This document shows, piece by piece, positions 18,131-27,420 of a stretch of 64,000 bases of DNA. Under the pieces are notes generated by a model. The model was not told the DNA's origin and did no database searches. It worked only from the letters and a program-made list of their open reading frames with translations. This stretch comes from Arcanobacterium wilhelmae (lineage in GTDB: Bacteria; Actinomycetota; Actinomycetes; Actinomycetales; Actinomycetaceae): the NCBI RefSeq assembly GCF_029632765.1, contig NZ_CP121247.1:1054001-1118000 (forward strand). The letters run 5' to 3'. The translations under genes and the position numbers were made by a program. Within the stretch, counting starts at the first letter, position 1. Each line of letters begins with the position of its first letter.

Positions 18131-18223
18131 GTGAACCTTCTTCCTGGGAACCAAAAGTATTGCCCGATAATCATACCGCACGCGCCCAAACTCTCTCAGA
18201 AACAGCGCGAAGTATGAGCGATC

Positions 18224-18733
18224 TTACGCCAATAAGGCCGCGACCTGATCAGCCGTCATCTCAGACGTATCCACGGTTTCAGACGCCACCGATTCAAACA
18301 CGGCCCGCTTCGCATCCATCAGCTCACGGAAATGACGACGTGGCATGACAATCGCACCCGAATGTTGCCCAAGCATCCCGTTACGTCGAACTAGGGACGA
18401 AAGATCCGCAGTCAACCACACGACTCGCGCTCCGGCGTCGCCGTATGTACGCAACGCGCGCACGGCCTCGCTCCCCTCCCACAGCGCTTCACTTGACACC
18501 GCGATTGCGAACTTCCCTTCAGGGCTCGCGTCATCAAGCAACTCGACAAGCACCTGTTCAGAAAGCTTCCGGCGACGCTCCGGCTCGACGAGGACATAGA
18601 GATCTTTGCCTGTAACTGAGGCGCGTTCGGCGACGATCTGATCAGTATCCGCCGCCACGTAGCCCCGCGCCTGGAGCTCGCGGGCAACGCAGGTCTTGCC
18701 CGAACCCGGGACTCCAATGAGGACGACAGTCAT
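18224..18733 (-). CDS. Divergent shikimate kinase-like P-loop protein
   Basis: A 169-residue paralogue of the AroK domain in the upstream gene. The ATP site is intact (GVPGSGKTCVAR near residues 7-18 and the ADTD motif near 33). The shikimate-binding features are gone: the FRxxE motif is replaced by RRRKLSEQ, the Gly-Gly-Gly loop by AIAVSSEALWEGS, and the RPLL lid by MLGQHSGA. It overlaps the aroK-aroB stop by ATGA, so it is co-expressed. It may bind nucleotide without making shikimate 3-phosphate, or act on another substrate. The slot next to aroB is often held by dehydroquinase, which is missing here. Confidence 0.7.
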   Translation of the reverse strand: MTVVLIGVPGSGKTCVARELQARGYVAADTDQIVAERASVTGKDLYVLVEPERRRKLSEQVLVELLDDASPEGKFAIAVSSEALWEGSEAVRALRTYGDAGARVVWLTADLSSLVRRNGMLGQHSGAIVMPRRHFRELMDAKRAVFESVASETVDTSEMTADQVAALLA

Positions 18734-20295
18734 TTCACTCCAATCGCACCGAACGCCCGATCCAGGTGGTCCGGCGCCGTCAAAATCTCTGGCACACCGA
18801 CGTCGCGAAGCACAACGAAACGGAGCACGCCATCGCGAACCTTTTTGTCCGAACGCATGAACTGCATCAATTCTTCGCGCTCGAAGCCGGGCGCGTCAAT
18901 CGCAAGCCCGACAGCCGAAAACGCCTCACGATGAAGTTCAACCAGCTCACGGTGTGCAATCGAATTGCGAGCGGCCAGCTCGGCAGCGAATACGCACCCC
19001 ACAGCCACTGCTTCTCCGTGTGGCATCGTGAACCCGCTTGCCGCCTCAAGAGCATGCGCGAGGGTGTGTCCGTAATTGAGGATTTCGCGTTGGCCCGACT
19101 CGCGCAGATCTGACGAGACGACACGAGCCTTCAACGCAATCGACGCTGCCGCTACCTGGGCGAGAGCCGATGAGGTAGGGTCGAGGATCCGTTCGCGCTG
19201 GGCAAGCACTGTCTCAACGATTCCCGACCCTCCGATCAGCCCGCACTTAACCACTTCTCCCATCCCCTCACGAAGAGTACGCAGCGGCAAGGTTGTGAGG
19301 ACATCAAGATCGGCGAAAACTCCTGCGGGCGAGTGGAAGGCCCCCGCAAGGTTCTTTCCCGCCGTGGTATTGATACCGGTTTTGCCTCCGACCGCGGCGT
19401 CCACCATGCCGAGGAGGGTGGTTGGAACCGCAACCCACGCAACTCCCCGGAGCCATGTGGCGGCAGCGAAGCCAGCGACGTCGGTGGTGGCGCCACCCCC
19501 AACCGCAACGACGACGCCGTCGCGCCCGATCTCCATTTGCGCAAGTTTTTCCCACAGAGACTCGATGACAGCCGCTGACTTTGCGTCCTCCGAACGCGGC
19601 ACCGTGACGACTTCGGCACGAGTCCCCAAGTTGCGGATCGATCCCGCAAGCTGCGTGGCAAGACCGACAACGTCGGGCGAGGCGACAACCAGCGCGGCGG
19701 AGTAGCTCCCCGCAAGACGCGAGGCGAGCGGAGCTACGGCGCGACCTACAATGACGTCATAAGGGCGCTCGGCTCTCACAGGGATGGTCACGGGCGGGTT
19801 CAGCAGGGCTGCCACGACGACGTCGGTGGTCTGGTCTCGTGAAAAAGCTGACGAATCGACAACGACGTCGGCGACATCAAAATACAGCGCCGCACGCTCG
19901 TCGCGCAGCCGCGCAATCTTCGCACCGACGTCATCTATCAACAAAGGACGAACACCGCGCCCGTGCGTCACGCGCGCCTCAAGAACATCATTCGACGCAT
20001 CCACCAACACAACAGGGATGTCGCCAAGTAAACCTCGGGTAACGGCGTCGAGAATCGCTCCACCACCAAGGGAAAGGATGCCATCGAACTCGCTGATGGC
20101 TCGCCGAACCACCTCGGATTCAACTGCGCGAAAATGTGCCTCTCCGAGCTCGAATAGCTCCGCGATTTTACGCCCGGTCGAACGTTCAATGAGAGAATCC
20201 GTATCTTCAAATCCGACACCCAGGCGGTTGGCAACGCGTCGGCCAATTGCGCTTTTGCCGCTACCCGGCATACCGATGAATACTGCGCGAACCAT
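18730..20295 (-). CDS. aroKB: Bifunctional shikimate kinase / 3-dehydroquinate synthase fusion
   Basis: A 521-residue fusion. Residues 1-165 are a complete AroK: GMPGSGKSAIGRR, FEDTDSLIE, FRAVE, SLGGGAIL and the RPLL lid. Residues 175-521 are AroB: DVIVGRAVAP, VVAVGGGATTDVAGFAAATW, VPTTLLGMVDAAVGGKTGIN and the metal-site region NYGHTLAHALEAA..HGEAVAVG. The two enzymes catalyse steps 5 and 2 of the chorismate pathway. M. tuberculosis carries them as separate adjacent genes; here they are one polypeptide. The start touches the aroC stop (1-3 nt overlap), giving tight coupling. Confidence 0.96.
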   Translation of the reverse strand: MVRAVFIGMPGSGKSAIGRRVANRLGVGFEDTDSLIERSTGRKIAELFELGEAHFRAVESEVVRRAISEFDGILSLGGGAILDAVTRGLLGDIPVVLVDASNDVLEARVTHGRGVRPLLIDDVGAKIARLRDERAALYFDVADVVVDSSAFSRDQTTDVVVAALLNPPVTIPVRAERPYDVIVGRAVAPLASRLAGSYSAALVVASPDVVGLATQLAGSIRNLGTRAEVVTVPRSEDAKSAAVIESLWEKLAQMEIGRDGVVVAVGGGATTDVAGFAAATWLRGVAWVAVPTTLLGMVDAAVGGKTGINTTAGKNLAGAFHSPAGVFADLDVLTTLPLRTLREGMGEVVKCGLIGGSGIVETVLAQRERILDPTSSALAQVAAASIALKARVVSSDLRESGQREILNYGHTLAHALEAASGFTMPHGEAVAVGCVFAAELAARNSIAHRELVELHREAFSAVGLAIDAPGFEREELMQFMRSDKKVRDGVLRFVVLRDVGVPEILTAPDHLDRAFGAIGVK

Positions 20296-21497
20296 CAGCG
20301 GCGAACCTCCGGAATCGAGCGAAGAAAACCGTGAAGATTCCGGCGCACTTCCTCGAGCGAATCACCACCACACTTATCGAGCAACGCATCAGCCAAAACA
20401 AGGGCGAGCATCGCTTCCGCAATCACCGCCGCAGGCACAACTGCGCAGGTATCGGAACGCTGATGGTTCGCGATCGCCGGACCACCGGTGTCGGTATCGA
20501 TCGTCTCGAGCGCTCGCGGGACCGTCGAAATCGGCTTGAGCGCGACGCGAACCGTGATCGCCTCCCCGTTTGAGATGCCTCCTTCAATCCCGCCAGCGCG
20601 GTTAGTACGCCGGCGGACAGTACCCTCACGATAGATGTCGTCGTGCGCCTGGGATCCGCGCCGCGCCGCGGATGCGAAGCCGTCCCCGATCTCGACGCCT
20701 TTCGCCGACTGGATCGACATCATCGCACTAGCTATCCGGGCGTCGAGACGTTCGCGATCCACCGCGTACGTGCCCAGCCCCTGTGGGACATTCCACGCCG
20801 TCACCTCGACCACTCCCCCGACGGTATCGCCTGCGAGTTTCGCCGCATCAATTTCCTCCACAAAACGCGCTGCCGCTTCCAAGTTCAACTGGCGCACCGA
20901 AGATTCATTCAATTCAGCCGCCTCCTGCGCCGATGCCGGGGCGACATCGGCGCGATAGGCGCCAATCTGCACCACTTGCGACACGATCTGGATCCCAGCT
21001 GCCTGCTCGAGTAGCGCGCGCGCGATCTCGCCCAGTGCCACACGCGCAGCGGTTTCACGCGCGGATGCACGCTCAAGCACGTTGCGCACCGAATCGAAGC
21101 CATACTTGTTCATGCCCACGAGATCCGCGTGGCCAGGGCGGGGCTTTGTCAGACGCTTGTTTCGCGCAAGTTCGCGCTGATCTCCGCGACCATCACTGCG
21201 CATCAGTTCAGCTTGAGAAACCGGAAGCGGCGACATCACCGCATTCCATTTCGGCCATTCAGAGTTTGCGATCGTGAGCGCGATAGGCGAACCGAGTGTG
21301 CGGCCGTGGCGAACTCCCGAAAGCACTTCGAGAACATCCGCTTCAAATCGCTGGCGTGAACCGCGTCCATACCCTGCGCGTCTGCGCGCAAGAGCCGCCT
21401 CGATGTGTTCGATCTGGATCTCGACGCCCGCTGGGACGCCTTCGATGAGCGCGACGAGCGCCTTGCCGTGAGATTCTCCCGCAGTTGACCAATGCAT
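20295..21497 (-). CDS. aroC: Chorismate synthase
   Basis: A 400-residue FMN-dependent enzyme catalysing the last shikimate-pathway step, 5-enolpyruvylshikimate 3-phosphate to chorismate. Signatures: MHWSTAGESHGKALVALIEGVPAG at the N-terminus, RPGHADLVGMNKYGFDSVRNVLERASARETAARVA, and the C-terminal NRAGGIEGGISNGEAI plus RSDTCAVVPAAVIAEAM. Complete in length. It depends on reduced FMN, which in this organism may be scavenged through the riboswitch-controlled importer. First of the aro genes in transcription order after the prepilin peptidase. Confidence 0.97.
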   Translation of the reverse strand: MHWSTAGESHGKALVALIEGVPAGVEIQIEHIEAALARRRAGYGRGSRQRFEADVLEVLSGVRHGRTLGSPIALTIANSEWPKWNAVMSPLPVSQAELMRSDGRGDQRELARNKRLTKPRPGHADLVGMNKYGFDSVRNVLERASARETAARVALGEIARALLEQAAGIQIVSQVVQIGAYRADVAPASAQEAAELNESSVRQLNLEAAARFVEEIDAAKLAGDTVGGVVEVTAWNVPQGLGTYAVDRERLDARIASAMMSIQSAKGVEIGDGFASAARRGSQAHDDIYREGTVRRRTNRAGGIEGGISNGEAITVRVALKPISTVPRALETIDTDTGGPAIANHQRSDTCAVVPAAVIAEAMLALVLADALLDKCGGDSLEEVRRNLHGFLRSIPEVRR

Positions 21498-21509
21498 GCG
21501 TCCATTATC

Positions 21510-22004
21510 TCACGCGAACAGATCAGTGCACGCGCAGCCTGCCACGAGCGCTGGGCCAAACGGGAGGGTGTCGGTGAATCGCACTCCAGACGTGATGGCT
21601 TTGACAGCGAGCGCCACCACTTGGACAAACAAGGCAATGCAGATCGTCCACCACACCCGTTCCGGGGCAACACTTCCCTGCCACACCGCGAGAGCAGCGA
21701 GTAGGCGTGCATCCCCCATCCCGATGAGCCGGCCACCGCTCAGAAAGGACGTCACACCGACACCCGCGGCGAGACCGATGCCCCAAGCGAGCCCCGACAG
21801 GGGAAACGGATTCACTGTTGCGCTTATCAGCGCAATAATGATTGCCGCGTTCGACCACGCCACACGCAGTGTACTCGTGAGAAAATCATGGCGAGCATTC
21901 GCAACAACAGCAATATAAAACGGCGTAGCAAAGAGCAGGCGCGGCATCGGTACACCAAGTGTGGCAAGCGCCGCGAGAAGCAAACCAGTGAGAAGAAAAG
22001 ACAT
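21510..22004 (-). CDS. A24-type prepilin peptidase-like membrane protein
   Basis: A 164-residue polytopic membrane protein with four to five hydrophobic segments and the GxGD aspartyl-protease motif in LIGMGDARLLAALAVW, found in type IV prepilin peptidases. A second conserved Asp is expected near the N-terminus, where only NARHDFLTS is seen (ANARHD). It lacks the methyltransferase domain, as in short archaeal and actinobacterial forms. The aroE-peptidase-aroC order matches M. tuberculosis (Rv2552c-Rv2551c-Rv2540c region). No pilin genes are visible in this window. Confidence 0.8.
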   Translation of the reverse strand: MSFLLTGLLLAALATLGVPMPRLLFATPFYIAVVANARHDFLTSTLRVAWSNAAIIIALISATVNPFPLSGLAWGIGLAAGVGVTSFLSGGRLIGMGDARLLAALAVWQGSVAPERVWWTICIALFVQVVALAVKAITSGVRFTDTLPFGPALVAGCACTDLFA

Positions 22005-22030
22005 ACTCCCACGGTAGCCGGAATCCTCAA

Positions 22031-22780
22031 TTACACCGCGAAGTTTTCCACAGCCTGCTCAATCACCCGGAGATCGGGGTTGACCCCAGTGAGAACACGC
22101 TGTGCATCCTCGATCTGGCGGGCAAGAACACTGTGGTACGCGACCTGCGCTGGCGCGTAGGGTGCGACAGCCACGATAGCGACGCCGGCGTCGCGCAACT
22201 CATCGTCCAGCACGTGTGGCACCTCTCCGCACACGAGTACAGAGTCGAACTCGCGAAGATGCCCACTCAGTTGTTCCACCCGGAAGGACTGAACGTTCAC
22301 CCCCAGGCGATGTGCCGCCGAAATCGCAGAGCCAGGGCCAACAACATTCGACGGCGCAAGGGAAATTGACCGCGCCTTAAGCTGCACTGCGGCCGCCAGG
22401 GCGCTCGCTGCCCGCTCGCGCCCGCCGAGGATGAGCGTGGAACCGAGCGGTACTCCAACCGCCTGTGTGGCACGCACAATGCCCGACGTCAGCGTGTTGA
22501 ATCCGATCAGCATGCGGCTGGAGCCAGTCGGTTGAACCGCGACGACGGCGCGAACAGCAGTTTCCTTGGCGAGGCCATCGTCGAGATCGGTGACCCCGGC
22601 AACGCCAACCGAAAGATCCGGGTGTAGCTCCAGCCCGACGACGTCGGGAGCTAGCTCGGTAAGCAGTGAAGGAAGCTCGCTCGCACTGGCCTCAATCCCG
22701 TACGCGTCTGCTCCGGCTGCCCGATGCGCCGCGACAACAACGTCGCGCCACGGCGCGGGGCCAACAACCGCGATCGTCAC
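22031..22780 (-). CDS. Shikimate dehydrogenase-like protein lacking catalytic residues
   Basis: A 249-residue protein in the aroE position. The NADP-binding fold remains (GFNTLTSGIVRATQA, then LILGGRERAASALAAAV) and so does the overall length. The catalytic features do not: the SVTMPxK segment with the active-site Lys aligns to LELHPDLSVG; the N(T) after it is absent (AVRAVVAV); and the NTDxxG Asp is replaced by Leu in GFNTLTSG. The N-terminal SxS shikimate clamp is also missing. It overlaps mltG by GTGA. Either a pseudoenzyme or one with a changed substrate; a true AroE would have to lie elsewhere. Confidence 0.72.
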   Translation of the reverse strand: MTIAVVGPAPWRDVVVAAHRAAGADAYGIEASASELPSLLTELAPDVVGLELHPDLSVGVAGVTDLDDGLAKETAVRAVVAVQPTGSSRMLIGFNTLTSGIVRATQAVGVPLGSTLILGGRERAASALAAAVQLKARSISLAPSNVVGPGSAISAAHRLGVNVQSFRVEQLSGHLREFDSVLVCGEVPHVLDDELRDAGVAIVAVAPYAPAQVAYHSVLARQIEDAQRVLTGVNPDLRVIEQAVENFAV

Positions 22781-23901
22781 TTCTTATCCTGCGGATGCGC
22801 CTCGACCCACTTGCGGAACTCGGCAACGTTTGCGTTGTGGTCATCGAGGTTATCGGAGAACTTGGTCTCGCCGGTCTCCAGGTTCACCGTCACAAAGAAC
22901 AACCAGTTACCTGCGGGAGGCTTCAACGAATCGCGAATCACGTCCTTTGAAGGATTGGAAATCGGCGCAGGCGGCAACCCCTTGTGAATGTACGTGTTGT
23001 ACGGGTTGTCGTTTTTGAGATCATCCGCGGTTGGAACGCCGCCGGACTTCCCGACGCCGTACAAAACGGTCGAATCCATCTGCAACAGACCGTGCGAGAC
23101 CGACTTATCATCCAGACGGTTCAAGATCACTCGTGCCACCTGACCGCGATACTTTTCGAAGCTCACCTCGCGCTCAACAATGGAGGCAATAATCAGCTGA
23201 CGTTGCCATTGATCCTGCGCAATTCCGAGCTCCTGAAGCTCACCGACACGTTTCGCGATCATCTTCTTCAACGCATCTGTCGCTGACGTACCCGGATCGA
23301 AATTGTAGGTAGCAGGAGCGAGCCAGCCTTCAACATTCCCCTTCGCCACTTCGGGCAGTCCGATCGCAGCGGAATCCTTTGATGCCGCAACGATCTTCTC
23401 CAGCGGGATGTCCATTACCTTCGACATGCGATCGAAGACCTGCTTGGCGGTGAATCCCTCGACGACCGTCACGCCCGAGTTCGCTTTCGCAGCCGGATCG
23501 AGAAGGCGTGCAACCGCGCTGGCACCCGACATCTTCTTTCGCATCACGTACGATCCCGGCTGAATTTGGGACGCGCGTGGAGAATCGCGGAATGCGGTGA
23601 CGAAAGCGCCACTCGAAGCTACGACCCCGTTGTCCACAAGAATCTGAGCCATCGCCACACCCGAGGCACCCTCCGGAATCGTCACAACGACCTCGCCACT
23701 GCCCTCACCCTGGTAATCGGTGGCGCTGGTGGCAAAGAGGGAGTTCTTCACCCACGGAACCACCGCAAACCCAACACCGGTCACAAGCATGACGGTCAAA
23801 AACAGAGCAATCGCAGTCTTGATCTTGCGACGGCGGGTACGCTCCCGACGCTGAGCTCGGTGGCTCTCGGAAGCGCTCTGCTCACCGAAGAATTCAGACA
23901 T
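22777..23901 (-). CDS. mltG: Endolytic murein transglycosylase MltG
   Basis: A 374-residue membrane-anchored lytic transglycosylase (YceG family) that cuts nascent peptidoglycan glycan strands. One transmembrane helix lies near residues 28-48 after a basic cytoplasmic tail (RAQRRERTRRRKIK). The extracellular part holds a LysM-like region and the catalytic Glu motif ASIVEREVSF, followed by YNTYIHKGLPPAPISNPS, conserved in the family. Start at ATG 23901 (MSEFFGEQ), preceded by GAAAGGA. Overlaps the ruvX 3' end by 8 nt; the ruvX-mltG-aroE order is typical of actinobacteria. Confidence 0.95.
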   Translation of the reverse strand: MSEFFGEQSASESHRAQRRERTRRRKIKTAIALFLTVMLVTGVGFAVVPWVKNSLFATSATDYQGEGSGEVVVTIPEGASGVAMAQILVDNGVVASSGAFVTAFRDSPRASQIQPGSYVMRKKMSGASAVARLLDPAAKANSGVTVVEGFTAKQVFDRMSKVMDIPLEKIVAASKDSAAIGLPEVAKGNVEGWLAPATYNFDPGTSATDALKKMIAKRVGELQELGIAQDQWQRQLIIASIVEREVSFEKYRGQVARVILNRLDDKSVSHGLLQMDSTVLYGVGKSGGVPTADDLKNDNPYNTYIHKGLPPAPISNPSKDVIRDSLKPPAGNWLFFVTVNLETGETKFSDNLDDHNANVAEFRKWVEAHPQDKK

Positions 23902-24349
23902 GGGGTGTCCTTTCAATCAGTTCACCAGGTTCGCGCCCTGTGTTCTTTTCAAACTGTAACGCTGACTCAAGAATAACGACCGCGGCCGCCTGGTCAACAA
24001 CCGCACGATGGGAAATCTCCGCACGACCAGCTTCGTGAAGCTGGCGATGCGCGGTCACCGTGCTCATCCGTTCATCAAACATGCGGATCGGCACGTCAAC
24101 CCGCTTGGCCAGACGCCTCGCCCACCGCCGGCACTCTTTGGCAGATTTGCCTTCCGATCCGTCCATATTGAGTGGGAGTCCGACAATCACCTCGATCGCG
24201 GAAAATTCGCGCACCCACTGTGCCACTTGACCAAGGTCGTTTTTTCCTCGAGCCAAGGTCGCAATTGGGGTTGCGAGGATCCCGGCCGAGTCGCACTTAG
24301 CAACACCAACGCGTGCCATGCCGACGTCGACCGAGATCCTCACACCCAC
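23894..24349 (-). CDS. ruvX: Putative pre-16S rRNA nuclease / Holliday junction resolvase (YqgF)
   Basis: A roughly 151-residue RNase H-fold nuclease. Family motifs: RISVDVGMARVGVAKCD with the first catalytic Asp, VIVGLPLNMDGSEGKSA, and the MFDERMSTVTAHRQL segment with the second acidic residue; VVDQAAAVVILESAL holds the last Asp. Members mature 16S rRNA in Escherichia coli. The start is probably GTG 24349 (VGVRIS) or GTG 24343, giving a small gap or none to the alaS stop at 24357. A longer frame inside alaS is not conserved. Confidence 0.92.
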   Translation of the reverse strand: MGVRISVDVGMARVGVAKCDSAGILATPIATLARGKNDLGQVAQWVREFSAIEVIVGLPLNMDGSEGKSAKECRRWARRLAKRVDVPIRMFDERMSTVTAHRQLHEAGRAEISHRAVVDQAAAVVILESALQFEKNTGREPGELIERTPHV

Positions 24350-24356
24350 ACGAAAC

Positions 24357-27020
24357 TCAGGCAAGAGCGCCCCGAATCGCTTCGAGCGCAGCATCGATCT
24401 TCGCGACGTCGGTGCCGCCACCCTGCGCAAGATCCGGCTTTCCGCCGCCGCCACCGCCGAGAGTCTTCGCAGCGAGCGAGACGAGGGCGCCTGCCTTGAC
24501 GCCTTCCTTCTGCGCGGCCTCGTTCACCGCGACAACGACCGACGGGCGGCCGTTTGCGACGCCGATGAGGGCAACGACGCCGGCGCCGGAGCCAAAGCGG
24601 TTTCGCAGATCGGTTGCTGCGCTGCGCACTTCGTCTGCCGATGCGACTTCACCGATGTTTGCGATTACTGCATCGACACCGCCAACGCGAGCACGTGAAG
24701 CAAAGAGCGAATCGAAGGACGAGGCAAGCTTCTCATAGCGCAACGCCGCGATCTGCTTCTCAGCTTCCTTCAGGCGAGTCAAGAGCGAACCGATCTGCTC
24801 CGGAAGCTCCTCCGGACGCACCTTTGTCAGCGACGCGAGATGAGAGACCATCGCGCGCTCCTTGGCACCTTGCGCGTACGCGCCCGGGCCCACAAGAGCC
24901 TCGATGCGGCGCACTCCCGAGCCGATCGACGACTCGCCGAGCACCGAGACAAGGCCGATATTGCCCGTCTCAGGAACGTGGGTACCGGCGCACAACTCGC
25001 GCGACCAGTCGCCACCAATAGAGACGACGCGCACGCGCTTACCGTACTTTTCGCCAAAGAGTGCCATCGCGCCAAGCTTCTTTGCCTCGTCAAGATCCAT
25101 GATCTCGTCGTTCACAGCGAGGTTCTCCTGAAGGCGCTGGTTCGTGCGCTCCTCGATCTCGTGCATCGTGGATGCAGGAACCTGCTCCCCGTGACGGAAA
25201 TCGAAACGCAGGCGCGAGGGTGAATTCTCTGAACCTGCCTGGGTGGCCTGATCCCCCAGATACTCGTGGAGCACCTTGTGCACCATGTGGGTGGCAGTAT
25301 GCGCGCGAGCAATCTCCTTGCGGCGCTGAACGTCGATCTGGGAAAAGACTGAATCGTCAAGAGCGATCGAGCCTTCTGTCAGTGTGCCACGGTGAACGAA
25401 CAGGCCCTTGACCGGCATTTGAACATCGTCGACTTCGAACATGCCACCGCCTGCGACCGAAATGGTGCCGTGATCAGCGAGCTGGCCGCCCTGCTCAGCC
25501 CAGAACGGTGTCTGGTCCAGAACAATATCGACTTCTGCCGGAGCCTCAACTGCCGGAACCGGCTGACCGTCTTTCAAGATTGCCACAACCTTGCCGTCCG
25601 CCGAGTAATCCGTGTAGCCAAGGAAGTGGGTGTTTCCGCCTTCCTTCGCTTGGATCTCGTGGTAGACGGTGGCATCAACGTGGCCGGTCTTCTTTGCGCG
25701 AGCATCCGCGCGCGCACGATCCTTCTGTTCCTGCATCAGCGAGCGGAACTCGCCTTCATCGACCTTCACACCCTTTTCAGCCGCCATCTCGAGAGTGAGA
25801 TCGATCGGGAAGCCGTATGTATCGTGGAGGGTGAAGGCATCCGAGCCGGACAGTACAGTGCCTGCCTTCGCAGCCTTTGCCACGGCCGCATCGAAAATCT
25901 GTGTGCCTTGGTTGAGGGTGCGGCGGAATGCCTCTTCCTCACCGTATGCAACCTTCGAGATGCGATCGAACTCGGTTTCAAGCTCCGGGTACGACTCTTT
26001 CATTGCGTCCTTCGACGCCGTGAGAAGAACCGGGAGCGCGACGTCGTCGTAACCGAGCAGGCGCACGGAACGAACCGAACGGCGGATCAGGCGGCGAAGC
26101 ACGTAGCCTCGGCCATCGTTGCCGGGCAGGACGCCGTCGGCGATCAGCATCAGAGACGAACGCACATGATCGGCGATGACGCGCATCTGGACGTCGTCTT
26201 CTTCGTTATCACCGTACTTCTTGCCCGTGAGCTTCTCGGTTGCCTCAATCACCGGGTAGACCTGATCGGTCTCGTACATGTTCGGCTTGTCCTGGAGGAT
26301 GAACGCCAAGCGCTCGAGGCCAGCGCCGGTATCGATCGCAGTCTGATCGAGATCGCCCAGGAGCGGGAAGTTCTTCCCCTCGCCCTCACCGCGGAGGAAC
26401 TGATCGAAGACCAGGTTCCAGATCTCGAGGTAACGATCGCCACCCGGATCCACTGTGCCACCAACAGCTTCGGGGCCATACTCCGGACCGCGATCGTAGT
26501 GAATCTCCGCACACGGACCCGCCGGGCCGGGCTGGCCCGTGGACCAGAAGATCTCCTCGCGCTTGAGCTTGACGATGTGCTTCGGATCCACACCCACCTT
26601 GACAAGCTCGTTGTATGCGACGTCGTCTTCTTCCCATATCGTCACCCAGAGGCGATCGATCTCCAGCCCGTAACCGCCGTCCTCAAGCGAGGAAGTCAGC
26701 AGGCCGAACGCAAGATCGATTGCGCCTTCTTTGAAGTAATCACCAAACGAGAAATTGCCACACATCTGGAAGAACGTGCCATGACGAGTGGTGTGGCCAA
26801 CGTTTTCGATATCGTTCGTACGAATACACTTCTGCACAGAAGCAACACGCGGATACGGGGCCTTTTCGGTGCCGATGATATAGGGAATAAACGGCACCAT
26901 GCCAGCGATCGTGAATAGGATCGACGGATCTGGCGAGACAAGCGAGATCGAATCCTCGATCTTGTGATTGTGCTTGTCGAAGTACTCAAGCCAACGACGG
27001 CGGATTTCTGCTGTACGCAT
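24357..27020 (-). CDS. alaS: Alanyl-tRNA synthetase
   Basis: An 887-residue class II synthetase. It starts MRTAEIRRRWLEYFDKHNH and has the catalytic core (SILFTIAGMVPFIPYI, TRHGTFFQMCGNFSFGDYFK), the editing domain with zinc ligands HTATHMVHKVL and CAGTHVPETG, and the C-Ala oligomerisation region ending GGGGGGKPDLAQGGG. All elements are present at normal length. It lies between a DUF948 gene (9 nt upstream) and ruvX, the standard actinobacterial arrangement. Confidence 0.98.
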   Translation of the reverse strand: MRTAEIRRRWLEYFDKHNHKIEDSISLVSPDPSILFTIAGMVPFIPYIIGTEKAPYPRVASVQKCIRTNDIENVGHTTRHGTFFQMCGNFSFGDYFKEGAIDLAFGLLTSSLEDGGYGLEIDRLWVTIWEEDDVAYNELVKVGVDPKHIVKLKREEIFWSTGQPGPAGPCAEIHYDRGPEYGPEAVGGTVDPGGDRYLEIWNLVFDQFLRGEGEGKNFPLLGDLDQTAIDTGAGLERLAFILQDKPNMYETDQVYPVIEATEKLTGKKYGDNEEDDVQMRVIADHVRSSLMLIADGVLPGNDGRGYVLRRLIRRSVRSVRLLGYDDVALPVLLTASKDAMKESYPELETEFDRISKVAYGEEEAFRRTLNQGTQIFDAAVAKAAKAGTVLSGSDAFTLHDTYGFPIDLTLEMAAEKGVKVDEGEFRSLMQEQKDRARADARAKKTGHVDATVYHEIQAKEGGNTHFLGYTDYSADGKVVAILKDGQPVPAVEAPAEVDIVLDQTPFWAEQGGQLADHGTISVAGGGMFEVDDVQMPVKGLFVHRGTLTEGSIALDDSVFSQIDVQRRKEIARAHTATHMVHKVLHEYLGDQATQAGSENSPSRLRFDFRHGEQVPASTMHEIEERTNQRLQENLAVNDEIMDLDEAKKLGAMALFGEKYGKRVRVVSIGGDWSRELCAGTHVPETGNIGLVSVLGESSIGSGVRRIEALVGPGAYAQGAKERAMVSHLASLTKVRPEELPEQIGSLLTRLKEAEKQIAALRYEKLASSFDSLFASRARVGGVDAVIANIGEVASADEVRSAATDLRNRFGSGAGVVALIGVANGRPSVVVAVNEAAQKEGVKAGALVSLAAKTLGGGGGGKPDLAQGGGTDVAKIDAALEAIRGALA

Positions 27021-27028
27021 TCTCTTCC

Positions 27029-27397
27029 TTAGTTTTCCTTGTCCTCGCTGCGCGAGAAGGTGGTCTTGACTTTCGCTGCCCCCTTGCGAAGCGCAACAAA
27101 CGGCGCACCGACTGTAGAGGTGACGAGGGTAGTCATGGCGGAAATATCTTCTGTAGTCCGAGCAGCGGCTGCCGTGATCTGATCAAGACGCTGCACCTGA
27201 TCGTTTGCACCGGCGACAGTCTTCGCCGCCTCGTCGATCGCGGGGAGCGTATGTTCGGTCAGTTCCTTCAACGATTCAGCGAGACGATCGAGCGCCCCCG
27301 ACAGCTTATTGAGCGGGCGAATCGAGAAATACACAAGCGCGAGAAAACCAAGCGCTGCGATGAGCGCGGCAATCTGCCCGAGAGACACAGGTTCCAT
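27029..27397 (-). CDS. DUF948-type membrane protein
   Basis: About 122 residues: an N-terminal transmembrane helix (SLGQIAALIAALGFLALVYFS, near residues 5-25) followed by a long helical, coiled-coil-like region (LNKLSGALDRLAESLKELTEHTLPAIDEAAKTVAGANDQV) and a basic tail. Matches the DUF948 proteins found just upstream of alaS in Streptomyces and relatives. Function unknown, probably envelope- or division-associated. Start at ATG 27397 (MEPVSLGQ); 9 nt from alaS. Confidence 0.82.
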   Translation of the reverse strand: MEPVSLGQIAALIAALGFLALVYFSIRPLNKLSGALDRLAESLKELTEHTLPAIDEAAKTVAGANDQVQRLDQITAAAARTTEDISAMTTLVTSTVGAPFVALRKGAAKVKTTFSRSEDKEN

Positions 27398-27420
27398 GGT
27401 TAGTAGTTTACCTGAATACA

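Noticed and set aside
25392..26918. A 508-codon plus-strand open frame opposite alaS
   Set aside because: Antisense to the conserved catalytic core of alaS, with no family resemblance and no ribosome-binding site.
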